A DNA stretch of 64,000 bases from Pseudomonas atagonensis (GTDB taxonomy: Bacteria; Pseudomonadota; Gammaproteobacteria; Pseudomonadales; Pseudomonadaceae). Within the stretch, counting starts at the first letter, position 1; every line of letters starts with the position of its first letter. The stretch covers positions 124,001 to 188,000 of the forward strand of contig NZ_VXCA01000012.1 of the NCBI RefSeq assembly GCF_011369485.1, read 5' to 3'. The notes under the pieces are model-generated. The model was given only the letters and a program-made list of their open reading frames with translations, was not told the DNA's origin and ran no database searches. Of this stretch, positions 50,970-59,370 are shown piece by piece. A program made the position numbers and the translations under genes.

Positions 50970-51416
50970 ATGATTACTTTTGCGGTGTTTCTTTTAGCGT
51001 GCGGCGCGGCGGCAGCCACTGGCGTGATGTTCAAACCCGGCGCTTGGTACGAAGGACTCAACAAGCCAGGTTTCACGCCACCCAACTGGGCGTTCCCCGT
51101 GGCGTGGACGATCATTTATCTGCTGCTCGCCTGGGCTGGCTATCGTTTGACCTTAATCCCGGGCAGCCAGGATGTCCTCGCGCTGTGGGCCGCACAGATC
51201 GCGCTCAATACGCTGTGGACGCCAGTTTTTTTCGGCGCTCACCGGGTGCTCGCCGCCATGGTGATCCTGATTGTGCTTTGGCTGGTCGTCGCGGTCATGC
51301 TGGTGATGGCGATGCGTCTGGATGTGCTGACCGGTTTGATTTTGTTCCCCTATCTTCTGTGGCTCTGCGTGGCTGCAGCGCTGAACTTCTCAATCCTGCG
51401 CAGTAACCGCCAATGA
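50970..51416 (+). CDS. tspO: TspO/MBR family tryptophan-rich sensory protein
   Basis: A 148-residue membrane protein with five predicted helices. The family marks are GAWYEGLNKPGFTPPNWAFP with the conserved WYxxLxKP and PPxWxF residues, and LWAAQIALNTLWTPVFFG. TspO binds porphyrins and sterol-like ligands and is linked to stress and tetrapyrrole turnover. CAAGGACAG lies 6 to 10 bases before the ATG. It overlaps the alpha/beta hydrolase start by 4 bases, so they form one unit. Confidence 0.9.
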   Translation: MITFAVFLLACGAAAATGVMFKPGAWYEGLNKPGFTPPNWAFPVAWTIIYLLLAWAGYRLTLIPGSQDVLALWAAQIALNTLWTPVFFGAHRVLAAMVILIVLWLVVAVMLVMAMRLDVLTGLILFPYLLWLCVAAALNFSILRSNRQ

Positions 51417-52387
51417 CGCTGTCGGCATGTAAAGCATTAGCCTTCAGCGATGACGAATTGGCGCAGATGCGGCGCTTCAACTTGAAGCTTGCGAAGTTGC
51501 CACGCTTTCGAATTCGTAACCGAATCACGCCACGGCTGATCCAGGCCTTGCTGCGGGTCAGCCAGTTGCGCGGCGCGAGCACATTGCGCAAGCACGGACT
51601 TAACGCAGAAAACAAAATCGTGGGTTTGCCCGCAGCTCGCGTGCCGGTGCGGATCATCCGGCCGCAAACCGAAGCGCAAGGCGTCGTGCTGGATTTCCAC
51701 GGGGGCGGCTGGGTGATCGGCAATGCGCAGATGAACGATGCGCTCAACATCGCAATGGTCAAAGCCTGCAATGTGACGGTCGTTTCAGTCGACTATCGGC
51801 TGGCCACCTCAACGCCCGTCGAAGGGCAAATGGCCGACTGCTTGTGCGCCGCGCGATGGCTGCTGACTGACGACGAATTCGCAGGACTGCCCGTCATCGT
51901 CGTGGGTGAATCCGCCGGTGGGCATTTGGCCGCGGCAACATTGCTGGGCTTGAAACAGTGGCCCGAATTGCTTGAGCGCGTGAGCGGCGCGCTGCTGTAC
52001 TACGGCGTCTACGACTTATCGGGCACGCAAAGCGTCAGATCGGCGCCCGCGCAAACCCTGTTGCTGGACGGCCCGGGCATGGTCGAGGCCTTTCGCATGC
52101 TGACGCCGGAGGCCACTGAAGAACAGCGCCGGCAGGCGCCGTTGTCACCGTTGTATGGCGATTTCAGCGGATTTCCGCCAGCGCTGATGCTGGCCGGTGA
52201 ACTGGATCCCTTGAGGGACGACACACTGGAACTGGCTGCTCGGTGGAAAGCAGCGGCGCCTGTCGAAGTGCATCTGCTGCCCTCCTCTGCGCACGGTTTT
52301 ATTCATTTCCCGGTGAGCATGGCGAGCAACGTTCTGATGCACTGTCGCGAATGGATCACGCAGCGCATACATGCTGTGAGGTGTTGA
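51413..52387 (+). CDS. Alpha/beta hydrolase (HSL-type esterase)
   Basis: A 324-residue esterase of the hormone-sensitive lipase group. The oxyanion motif HGGGWVIG, the nucleophile elbow GESAGG (Ser), Asp in GELDPLRDDT and His in HGFIHFP form the expected catalytic set. It would cleave short acyl esters. The ATG sits in the 4-base overlap with tspO. It ends 2 bases before the convergent TetR gene. Confidence 0.86.
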   Translation: MTLSACKALAFSDDELAQMRRFNLKLAKLPRFRIRNRITPRLIQALLRVSQLRGASTLRKHGLNAENKIVGLPAARVPVRIIRPQTEAQGVVLDFHGGGWVIGNAQMNDALNIAMVKACNVTVVSVDYRLATSTPVEGQMADCLCAARWLLTDDEFAGLPVIVVGESAGGHLAAATLLGLKQWPELLERVSGALLYYGVYDLSGTQSVRSAPAQTLLLDGPGMVEAFRMLTPEATEEQRRQAPLSPLYGDFSGFPPALMLAGELDPLRDDTLELAARWKAAAPVEVHLLPSSAHGFIHFPVSMASNVLMHCREWITQRIHAVRC

Positions 52388-52389
52388 GT

Positions 52390-52974
52390 TCACACACTCA
52401 GCAGTCGTTTGGTCATCACCATCGAGGTGTCCAGCGACTGCCCCGTGCGTTGCAATTTGTTCAGCAAACTGGCGCCCAGCCACAGTTGATACAGAGTTTC
52501 TGCCAATTGCCGGGCATCGCCTTCCGGCAGAGTTTTATCCGCTTGACCTTGTTCGATGCAAACAGCGATGCGCGCGACGACGCGCTCAGCACCGTCGCGC
52601 AGCGTCAGGCGCATGGTCTCCGACAGATCAGCAACTTCAGCGCTGAGTTTCACCACCAGACACTCATCACCATGCCCTTCCAGAGTGCAGCGGTTTTGCC
52701 AGCCCTGCCAATAATCCATCAACCGCTCGAACGCGCTCAAACCGGGCAGCGTCAGGCGTTGCTCCATATCGGCGAGGTAGCTGACAAAGTAATCCTCAAG
52801 CAACGCCTGGCCGTACAACTCCTTGGATTTGAAGTAGTGATAAAACGAGCCTTTGGGCACGCCGGCGGTTTGCAGGATTTCGTTCAGGCCGACACTGGTG
52901 AAGCCCTTCTCGGCCATCATCCGGTGACCAGTGTCGAGCAAATGTTGGCGGGTGTCGTCGTAGGTCGGTTTCAT
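52390..52974 (-). CDS. TetR family repressor, NemR-like
   Basis: A 194-residue TetR regulator. The N-terminal helix-turn-helix reads HRMMAEKGFTSVGLNEILQTAGVPKGSFYHYFKSKE, typical of the NemR/AcuR branch with G at the turn. A Cys lies in the ligand domain (NRCTLEGHGDECLVV), as in redox- and electrophile-sensing NemR. ATG 52974 starts the fold; a longer frame is open to 53037 without support. Three matching operators lie at 52996, 53072 and 53941, which indicate control of itself, the PfpI protein and the OYE. Confidence 0.85.
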   Translation of the reverse strand: MKPTYDDTRQHLLDTGHRMMAEKGFTSVGLNEILQTAGVPKGSFYHYFKSKELYGQALLEDYFVSYLADMEQRLTLPGLSAFERLMDYWQGWQNRCTLEGHGDECLVVKLSAEVADLSETMRLTLRDGAERVVARIAVCIEQGQADKTLPEGDARQLAETLYQLWLGASLLNKLQRTGQSLDTSMVMTKRLLSV

Positions 52975-52995
52975 GGGGCGTGAATTACCAGGCAA

Positions 52996-53010
52996 TAGAC
53001 CAGTCGTATA
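52996..53010. promoter_or_regulatory. NemR-type operator 1, in front of the tetR gene
   Basis: TAGACCAGTCGTATA is an imperfect dyad that agrees with the complement of operator 2 at 13 of 15 positions. It lies 22 bases before the regulator's start codon, as expected for autoregulation. Confidence 0.65.
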
Positions 53011-53071
53011 TGTCAGAGGAGCGAGAGTTTGCCACACCTTCGACTGAAAAACCCGTGCAGGAAAAAATTAC

Positions 53072-53086
53072 TAGACGACTGGTCTA
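53072..53086. promoter_or_regulatory. NemR-type operator 2, upstream of the PfpI gene
   Basis: TAGAC and GTCTA form a perfect dyad around GACTG in the divergent region between the repressor and the PfpI gene. It is about 100 bases before the PfpI start codon and about 100 bases before the tetR start. Confidence 0.7.
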
Positions 53087-53185
53087 ATTGGAATCTATGC
53101 TGCGCTCCGACAACCTTTCCACCGAGTGTCGACAACGTGCAAATCCGTTGCGCCAAGCCGACACCTGAACAATCCAGGGTGCTCT

Positions 53186-53863
53186 ATGAAAATCTTGATG
53201 GTTCTGACGTCCCACGATCAGCTCGGCAATACCGGCAAGAAAACCGGCTTCTGGCTCGAAGAGTTCGCAGCCCCCTACTACGCCTTCAAGGACGCCGGCG
53301 CCGACGTCACGCTGGTCTCGCCGGCCGGTGGCCAGCCGCCACTCGACCCGAAAAGCGACGAGCCTGACGCTCAAACAGCCGAAACCGATCGCTTTCGACA
53401 GGACTCGGCAGCCCAACAAGCACTGGCCAATACCGGCCGCCTGGCTGACGTCAGCGCCGATGATTTTGATGCGGTGTTTTACCCGGGTGGCCACGGCCCA
53501 CTGTGGGATCTGGCCGAAGACAAACATTCCATCGCACTGATCGAGGCCTTTGCCCGCAGCAACAAGCCCCACGGTTTTGTCTGCCACGCGCCGGGCGTGC
53601 TGCGTCATGTCGTGAATGCTGACGGCACGCCGCTGATCAAGGGGCGCGAGGTGACCGGTTTCACCAACGCCGAAGAAGCCGCTGTCGGCCTGACCGAAGT
53701 GGTGCCGTTTCTGATTGAGGACGAGTTCCAGCGTCTTGGCGGGCGTTACTCGAAAGTCGCTGACTGGCAAGTGCATGTGGTGACTGATGGACTGTTGGTG
53801 ACGGGCCAGAACCCGGCCAGCTCCGCTGCCGTTGCCGAAAAACTGCTGAAACTGCTCGGCTGA
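53186..53863 (+). CDS. DJ-1/PfpI-superfamily type 1 glutamine amidotransferase-like protein
   Basis: A 225-residue class I glutamine amidotransferase-like protein. The nucleophile elbow is GFVCHAPGVL with C133, and a supporting Glu lies in FWLEEFAAPY (E25/26); the His follows the Cys. This matches Hsp31/HchA-type and YhbO-like proteins that detoxify methylglyoxal or protect proteins from carbonyls. ATG 53186 has CAGGG upstream and starts at the first strand (MKILMVLTSHD). It lies between two NemR-type operators and a strong terminator. Confidence 0.85.
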   Translation: MKILMVLTSHDQLGNTGKKTGFWLEEFAAPYYAFKDAGADVTLVSPAGGQPPLDPKSDEPDAQTAETDRFRQDSAAQQALANTGRLADVSADDFDAVFYPGGHGPLWDLAEDKHSIALIEAFARSNKPHGFVCHAPGVLRHVVNADGTPLIKGREVTGFTNAEEAAVGLTEVVPFLIEDEFQRLGGRYSKVADWQVHVVTDGLLVTGQNPASSAAVAEKLLKLLG

Positions 53864-53894
53864 CAGCTTCGCCCCTCAAGCAACAACCGATACG

Positions 53895-53930
53895 AACACC
53901 GTGTGCGTGTTGCACGGTGTTCTTTTTTTT
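53895..53930 (+). terminator. Rho-independent terminator after the PfpI gene
   Basis: ACACCGTG (53896-53903) and CACGGTGT (53913-53920) form a perfect 8-bp stem with a 9-base loop, followed by TC and eight Ts. It separates the PfpI transcript from that of the OYE gene, which then needs its own promoter and operator. Confidence 0.9.
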
Positions 53931-53940
53931 GCCCGGTTAA

Positions 53941-53955
53941 TAGTCGACCGGTCTA
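53941..53955. promoter_or_regulatory. NemR-type operator 3, upstream of the OYE gene
   Basis: TAGTCGACCGGTCTA agrees with operator 2 in the TAG-C-GAC-GGTCTA frame (13 of 15 positions). It lies 20 bases before the start codon of the alkene reductase, straight after the PfpI terminator, so it probably overlaps the OYE promoter. Confidence 0.7.
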
Positions 53956-53975
53956 GTAATCCCTCAGGTACCACC

Positions 53976-55100
53976 ATGAATTCCAGTCGCTTCTTCACGC
54001 CCGCAACCCTCGGTCGTCACACCCTGAAAAACCGTATCGTCCTGCCACCTCTCACCCGCCAGCGCAGCACCCAGCCGGGCAACATTGCTAATGAGCTGAT
54101 GGCCGAGTATTACCAGCAGCGCGCCGGTGCCGGTTTATTGGTGACCGAAGGCACGCAGATCGAGCCTCGCGGCCAGGGTTACGCCTGGACGCCGGGCATC
54201 CATACCCCCGAACAAATTGCCGGGTGGCGCAAAGTCACCGAGGCCGTTCATGCGAAGGACGGCGTGATCTTCGCTCAGCTATGGCATGTCGGCCGCGTGT
54301 CGCACACCGCGCTGCAACCAGACGGCGCAGCGCCGGTTTCAGCCTCCGCCGTGGCCACCGACCGTGTCAGTGTGTTCATTGAAACAGCGCCGGGCGCCGG
54401 GGCACTTGTCCCACCATCGGCCCCGCGCGCGCTGAGCACGATTGAAGTTCAGGATCTGGTTCAGCTCTACATTCAGGCTGCACGCAATGCCATGGAGGCC
54501 GGTTTCGACGGCATTGAACTGCACTGCGCCAACGGCTATCTAGTGAACCAGTTCATCTCCGCGCACAGCAACCTGCGCACCGATGAATACGGTGGCTCGC
54601 TACACAATCGCCTGCGTTTTCTGCGAGAAGTGGTCGCCGGTGTTGCCGAATGCATCGGCAAGGAAAAAGTCGGCGTGCGTTTCGCTCCGCTGTTCACCAC
54701 CACCGATGAAGCGCGGACGTACCTGGGCATGGTCGAGGAAGATCCACACACGACGTACATCGAAGCGATCAAGGTTTTGGAAGATGTGGGTATTGCCTAC
54801 TTGTCCATCGCCGAAGCCGATTGGGACGACGCGCCTGCGATGCCGCTGACCTTCCGTCGTGCGGTGCGCGAGACTTTCAGCGGCGCGATCATCTACGCCG
54901 GGCGCTACAACGCGACGTCCGGTGCGCAGTTGCTCGAATCCGGACTCGCCGATTTTGTCGCCTTCGGCCGGCCGTTCATCGCCAACCCGGATCTGCCGGC
55001 GCGAATCGCCAATGACTGGCCGCTCAATGCGCTCAACCCGGCCACGGTGTATGGCGGCAATGCCGAAGGGTATGTCGATTACCCGGTGTACGGCGAATAA
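53976..55100 (+). CDS. Old Yellow Enzyme family alkene reductase (NemA-like)
   Basis: A 374-residue FMN-dependent OYE. The family residues are visible: LPPLTRQRS with the FMN-binding Thr, AQLWHVGR, DGIELHCANGYLVNQFISAHSN with the His/Asn pair that binds substrate carbonyls, RTDEYGGSLHNRLRF, and the C-terminal FGRPFIANPDLPAR. It reduces activated alkenes, quinones or nitro compounds with NADPH. The NemR-type repressor and operators show likely induction by electrophiles. Start ATG 53976 leaves a typical N-terminus; a reading from 53901 would run through the terminator. Confidence 0.88.
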   Translation: MNSSRFFTPATLGRHTLKNRIVLPPLTRQRSTQPGNIANELMAEYYQQRAGAGLLVTEGTQIEPRGQGYAWTPGIHTPEQIAGWRKVTEAVHAKDGVIFAQLWHVGRVSHTALQPDGAAPVSASAVATDRVSVFIETAPGAGALVPPSAPRALSTIEVQDLVQLYIQAARNAMEAGFDGIELHCANGYLVNQFISAHSNLRTDEYGGSLHNRLRFLREVVAGVAECIGKEKVGVRFAPLFTTTDEARTYLGMVEEDPHTTYIEAIKVLEDVGIAYLSIAEADWDDAPAMPLTFRRAVRETFSGAIIYAGRYNATSGAQLLESGLADFVAFGRPFIANPDLPARIANDWPLNALNPATVYGGNAEGYVDYPVYGE

Positions 55101-55123
55101 GCCTAGTGAAGTTCTGAAAGAAG

Positions 55124-55148
55124 AGCCCGACGCAACGTCGGGCTTTTT
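55124..55148 (+). terminator. Rho-independent terminator after the OYE gene
   Basis: AGCCCGACG and CGTCGGGCT form a perfect 9-bp stem with a CAA loop, followed by TTTT. It begins 23 bases after the OYE stop codon. Confidence 0.92.
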
Positions 55149-55290
55149 CGTTGCTGAAACCAGTGTTTCAACCTGCCTGAAAATCGATTTTCAACACGTT
55201 TCAGATTCTTCGACTGCTTAGCCAAATGTGAAAAATTTGTTAACTAACTGACTCGTATGCCTTTCTTCGAACGGATCTATCTGACATCCT

Positions 55291-55309
55291 AATGCGAATA
55301 ATTCCTACA
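55291..55309 (+). promoter_or_regulatory. Candidate Fur box upstream of the TonB receptor
   Basis: AATGCGAATAATTCCTACA carries the GCGAATAATT core common in pseudomonad iron promoters and one good half of the Fur consensus. It lies 50 bases before the start codon. The second half is weak. Confidence 0.5.
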
Positions 55310-55356
55310 CGCACCTGCATCGAATTCGTTTTTGTAATCATTGGGGAATCAGATTG

Positions 55357-57534
55357 ATGTCGTTTCACGCCAATAACCGCCGTACGAATCTCTCGCCAAA
55401 TCTGTTGGCTCTCGCGATTTGCGTGGCCAGCAGCGCGGCGGTCGCCGCCGATGACTCATCGGCAACAACGCATGGAGACGCTGCTGCGCCAAGCGTGCTG
55501 GAGCTGGGAGCAACCGAAATCGGCGCCACTCAACTCAGCAGCACCACCGAAGGTTCGGGCTCCTACACGACGGGGCCGATGCAGACCGCGACCAAACTGC
55601 CGCTGACCATCCGCGAAACGCCGCAAGCCGTCACCGTAATCACCCGCCAGCGCATGGACGATCAGGCGATGACCAGCGTCAACGATGTGGTGAGAGCCAC
55701 GCCGGGGCTATTCCTCAGCCAGTCGAGCGGGCCGGGACGGCAGACTTACAGTTCTCGTGGTTTCGACATCGACAACATCATGTACGACGGCCTGCCCAGT
55801 TCCTATCAGCCGTACTCGATGGCCGTACAACCCAATCTGGCGATGTTTGATCGGGTCGAGATCATTCGCGGCGCGACCGGTCTGGTCACCGGTGCCGGTA
55901 ACCCTTCAGCGGCGATCAACATGGTGCGCAAACGCCCGACGATCACGCCGCAAGTGACGCTCACCGGCGCGGCGGGCAGTTGGGATGATTACCGTGGCGA
56001 GATCGATGCCTCTGGCGCGCTGAACGACAACGGCACGTTGCGTGGCCGTGTCGTCGGTTCTTATCAGGGCGCCGACAGTTTTCGCGACAAGGAAGAAAAC
56101 GACCACGGTCTGTTCTACGCCATCGGTGAAGCGGATCTGAGCGAGAGCACGACCGCAACCCTCGGCTTTTCCCGTCAGGAAGAGCAGACCAACTATTTCT
56201 GGGGCGGTTTGCCGCTCGGCACGGACGGCCATCACCTGGATCTGCCCCGCTCCACCTATCCCGGCACGGATTGGGAAAACAAGAAGCTGAAGATCGACAC
56301 CGTGTTCGGTGAAGTCGACCATCGCTTTGACAACGACTGGAAACTGCACGTCGCTGGCTCGTCTTCGACACTGAACGGCGAGTTCTCCGGCACCTACCTG
56401 TCGCGCTACGCCGGCCCGTTGGAAACCACGGCCTACCAGTCGCACAACACGGACAAGCAAACCGCCGTTGACGCCTTCGCCAGCGGCCCGATCGAAGCGT
56501 TCGGTCGCACCCACGAAGTGGTCGTCGGGGCCAGTCATCGTGTCTACGATGCGACCAGCAAAGAGTACAGCCCGTACACCACCGCCTGGCCGATCGGTGC
56601 ACCCAAGCCTGACTTCGTCCGTGACAGCAAAACCCGCAACGTCACGACGCAGGAGGGTGTTTACCTCACCTCACGTTTCAGTCTGGCCGATCCGCTGACC
56701 CTGATCCTCGGCGGCCGCCTCGACTGGTACGACTACGATGACCGCAGTGGCGACGGCGACTACAAAGTCACCCGCAACCTGACGCGTTATGCCGGGCTGA
56801 TCTACAAGCTCGACGATCATTACTCCGTCTACGCCAGCTACACCGACATCTTCAATCCGCAGAACTCCAAGGACCTTTCCGGCAAGGTGCTGGAGCCGAT
56901 CGTGGGTGAAAACTACGAAGTCGGTATCAAGGGCGAGTACTTCGACGGCGCGCTCAACGCCAGTCTGGCGGTGTTCCAGATCGATCAGAAAAACCGCGCG
57001 ACGCTGGCGGACAGTCAGGTCGGTTGCCCGGTGATGACCTGCTACCAGGCGTCCGGCAAAGTCCGCAGCCAGGGCATCGATGCCGAACTGCAAGGCGCGT
57101 TGACCGAGAACTGGCAAGTCGGCGCCGGCTACACCTACACCCGTGCGCACTACATCAAGGACGAAAATCCGGACAACAATAACCAGCGCTTCGACACGGA
57201 TACGCCCGAGCACTTGTTCAAAGTCTCGACGATGTATCGCCTGCAAGGCCCACTGGAAAAACTCCGTGTTGGCGGTAACGTCTACTGGCAGAGCCGAATG
57301 TACAACGATGTCCCGGTCGGCGCTGGCAGCTATCGCGTAGAACAGGGCAGCTACGCCGTCACCGATTTGATGGCCGGTTACGAGGTCAACAAACACCTGG
57401 ATCTGCAGGTAAATGCCAACAACATTTTTGACCGTGTCTACTACTCCTCGATTGGCTACAACACCACGTGGGGTTCCACCGACAACTACGGTAACCCGCG
57501 CAGTTACATGCTGACGGCCAAGTACAAATTCTAA
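55357..57534 (+). CDS. TonB-dependent siderophore receptor
   Basis: A 725-residue outer-membrane receptor. A signal peptide (NLLALAICVASSAAVAA) is followed by the plug domain with RETPQAVTVITRQRMDDQ, SVNDVVRATPGL, SRGFDIDNIMYDG and VEIIRGATGLVTGAGNPSA, which is the pattern of ferric-siderophore receptors such as FhuE and FpvA. The barrel ends in the aromatic LTAKYKF. It imports a ferric siderophore, energised by TonB. No secretin-like signalling domain is present at the N-terminus, so it does not itself drive an ECF sigma cascade. ATG 55357 has a GGGGAAT ribosome site. Confidence 0.93.
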   Translation: MSFHANNRRTNLSPNLLALAICVASSAAVAADDSSATTHGDAAAPSVLELGATEIGATQLSSTTEGSGSYTTGPMQTATKLPLTIRETPQAVTVITRQRMDDQAMTSVNDVVRATPGLFLSQSSGPGRQTYSSRGFDIDNIMYDGLPSSYQPYSMAVQPNLAMFDRVEIIRGATGLVTGAGNPSAAINMVRKRPTITPQVTLTGAAGSWDDYRGEIDASGALNDNGTLRGRVVGSYQGADSFRDKEENDHGLFYAIGEADLSESTTATLGFSRQEEQTNYFWGGLPLGTDGHHLDLPRSTYPGTDWENKKLKIDTVFGEVDHRFDNDWKLHVAGSSSTLNGEFSGTYLSRYAGPLETTAYQSHNTDKQTAVDAFASGPIEAFGRTHEVVVGASHRVYDATSKEYSPYTTAWPIGAPKPDFVRDSKTRNVTTQEGVYLTSRFSLADPLTLILGGRLDWYDYDDRSGDGDYKVTRNLTRYAGLIYKLDDHYSVYASYTDIFNPQNSKDLSGKVLEPIVGENYEVGIKGEYFDGALNASLAVFQIDQKNRATLADSQVGCPVMTCYQASGKVRSQGIDAELQGALTENWQVGAGYTYTRAHYIKDENPDNNNQRFDTDTPEHLFKVSTMYRLQGPLEKLRVGGNVYWQSRMYNDVPVGAGSYRVEQGSYAVTDLMAGYEVNKHLDLQVNANNIFDRVYYSSIGYNTTWGSTDNYGNPRSYMLTAKYKF

Positions 57535-57552
57535 GTCTTCGCTTCACGCAGC

Positions 57553-57584
57553 ACCCGGACGTTTGCACCTTCGAACGTCCGGGT
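57553..57584. terminator. Perfect 11-bp hairpin after the receptor gene
   Basis: ACCCGGACGTT (57553-57563) and AACGTCCGGGT (57574-57584) pair fully around a 10-base loop. No T run follows, so it may need other factors or protect the mRNA end. It lies 18 bases after the receptor stop codon. Confidence 0.7.
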
Positions 57585-57600
57585 CTGCTGCCCCCATTGC

Positions 57601-57702
57601 GGCGACGGCGAAGGCAGCCGTCCGCGTGCCGTGATCCAGCAGCAGATCCTTGCGCTGATCAGCGATTTTCTTGCGCAGGCATTGGTTGCCGATGTGCGCT
57701 GA
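57601..57702 (+). pseudogene. Possible C-terminal remnant of a lost gene
   Basis: On the + strand the frame GDGEGSRPRAVIQQQILALI, followed by SDFLAQALVADVR and a stop, reads like the last helix of an alpha/beta hydrolase, but nothing upstream can be its body because the receptor gene and the hairpin intervene. I cannot confirm the family by eye, and it may be chance. The other parts of the 258-base gap 57535-57792 hold nothing else I recognise. Confidence 0.3.
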
Positions 57703-57792
57703 CTTGCCTGCGAGGCTGATCGTCCACTGATCCACGTTGTTTCGACCAAGCGATGCGGCGAGTCAGGCAAGTGCATCCAATCACCGCTTGAG

Positions 57793-58719
57793 TCACACCG
57801 GTTTGCCACCGAACAACTGCACTTGCTCTGCGGCCATCGTCAGTAATGCATCAACAATGACTCGCACTTTTGGCTGGATGTATCGCGTTTGCGGCCAGAT
57901 GGCGTGGATGGGCATGGTGGCTCCGGCGTAGTCGTCCAGAACGGTCACCAATGCTCCGCTGCGCAGATGTTCGGCAATCAGCCAAGTGGGAAGCTGGCAA
58001 AGACCGCAACCGTCGAGGGTGGCACGCAGCATCATTTCGCCGTCGCCGAACTCGTGGCGTACGCGAACCTCTTGCGGTCGCACCGCGCCTTTTACGTTTT
58101 TCAGCAGCCAGCTCATGCGCAAACCGCGGCGCCAGGCAATGATGCAATCGTGTTCGAGCAAATCGGACGGCTGCAAAACCGGTGCACTTGACTTGAGGTA
58201 ATCCGGAGCGGCACATACCACCAAGTGCTGTTCGCCGAGTCGCCGCGCAACCAGTTCCGGATCGTTGTTCAGATCACCGATTCGCACCGCCAGATCAATG
58301 CCCTCGCCGATCATGTCTACGGTGCGCTCACCGAAGGTCAGGCTCATGTCGAGCTGAGCATATCGGCGTGCAAGGCCTATCAGCATGGGCGCAATGTGGC
58401 GTCGGCCAAACGCTGCCGGCAGATCAATGCGCAGTCGTCCCTTAGGCTCAGCCACACCATTGAAAAAACTGCCTTCAACATCGCGCAGCTCTTCCATGAC
58501 CCGCAGACAGCTGGCCAGGTAAACCTCGCCTTCGTTGGTCAGGCTCAGTTTGCGTGTAGAACGGTGCAGCAGCTTGATGCCCAGACGCTTTTCGAGGCGC
58601 GTAACACTCTTGCCGACTGCCGAACTGGTCACGCCCAATTGCAAAGCCGCAGCCGTGAAACTGCCGTGTTGCGCAGCCAGCGTGAACTCCGCGATGCCAT
58701 CAAATTGAAGGGAATCCAT
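57793..58719 (-). CDS. LysR family transcriptional regulator
   Basis: A 308-residue LysR regulator of usual length. The winged helix-turn-helix is clear (FTLAAQHGSFTAAALQLGVTSSAVGKSVTRLEKRLGIKLLHRSTRKLSLT), and the effector domain follows with GRLRIDLPAAFGRRHIAPML. It belongs to the group that often controls a neighbouring reductase. It is divergent from the NTF2-like/OYE pair, its most likely target. Confidence 0.9.
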   Translation of the reverse strand: MDSLQFDGIAEFTLAAQHGSFTAAALQLGVTSSAVGKSVTRLEKRLGIKLLHRSTRKLSLTNEGEVYLASCLRVMEELRDVEGSFFNGVAEPKGRLRIDLPAAFGRRHIAPMLIGLARRYAQLDMSLTFGERTVDMIGEGIDLAVRIGDLNNDPELVARRLGEQHLVVCAAPDYLKSSAPVLQPSDLLEHDCIIAWRRGLRMSWLLKNVKGAVRPQEVRVRHEFGDGEMMLRATLDGCGLCQLPTWLIAEHLRSGALVTVLDDYAGATMPIHAIWPQTRYIQPKVRVIVDALLTMAAEQVQLFGGKPV

Positions 58720-58747
58720 GGGCGCCTCGTCTCTTTGCGAAAAGCAG

Positions 58748-58800
58748 ATTCTATCCTCAGCGGATCAACTGATCATTTTTAAAGTGGATTAATAGAATCA
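58748..58800. promoter_or_regulatory. LysR divergent promoter region with long inverted repeat
   Basis: GATTCTAT (58748-58755) and ATAGAATC (58793-58800) are perfect inverted arms 37 bases apart in the divergent region between the LysR gene and the NTF2-like gene. The A/T-rich stretch between them, including TGATCA, is where the promoters should be. It is a candidate control site. Confidence 0.5.
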
Positions 58801-58855
58801 ACAGACAGCATTAAGGTGGTCACCTCTTTTACTGACTTTGCATTCAGAGGCCACC

Positions 58856-59338
58856 ATGAACGCCGATCTCGACCGGTTACTCACCCTTGAAGCGATCAGA
58901 AACCTGCGGTTGCGCTACTGCCATCACCTGGACGCCAATCGCATGGATCTGCTCGCCAAATTGTTCACCGAAGATGCCATCTGTCAGGTTGACCGGGGCC
59001 GCTGGACAGGTCGGGCGGCAATTACACAAGGCCTGTCACAAGCCTTTGCCGCATTCGATACGCAGGCACGAGGCGCCTATCCGTTCCTGCATGCAGTGTC
59101 CAATCACTGGATCGAGATTCTTGCTGACGATCGCGCCGAAGGTCGCTGCTACCTGATCGATTTCGCCACCCAAAAGCCTGCGGGGGAGAACCCGCTGCTG
59201 CTGCTCGGTTTGTATGCCGATGAGTACCGTCGTATTGAAGGTCAGTGGTTGATCAGTCGCACTCGACTGGATGTCGTATGGCCTGAGGCTGAGGTCGGCG
59301 GTGGCGATCCTGGCAATGGTCTGGTGCTACCACGCTGA
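58856..59338 (+). CDS. NTF2-like / SnoaL-type protein
   Basis: A 160-residue cone-fold protein. The N-terminal region LTLEAIRNLRLRYCHHLDANRMDLLAKLFTEDAICQVD matches the SnoaL-like group that includes small dehydratases and isomerases. Its exact reaction is unknown. AGAGGCC lies 4 to 10 bases before ATG 58856. It precedes the OYE gene by 32 bases and is therefore part of the same transcript, opposite the LysR gene. Confidence 0.82.
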   Translation: MNADLDRLLTLEAIRNLRLRYCHHLDANRMDLLAKLFTEDAICQVDRGRWTGRAAITQGLSQAFAAFDTQARGAYPFLHAVSNHWIEILADDRAEGRCYLIDFATQKPAGENPLLLLGLYADEYRRIEGQWLISRTRLDVVWPEAEVGGGDPGNGLVLPR

Positions 59339-59370
59339 TTGCTCCCCTCCCTCACTCAACGAGATTTGCA

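Noticed and set aside
50798..51406. A 202-codon frame overlapping tspO
   Set aside because: It is out of frame with the clear TspO protein and has no domain of its own.
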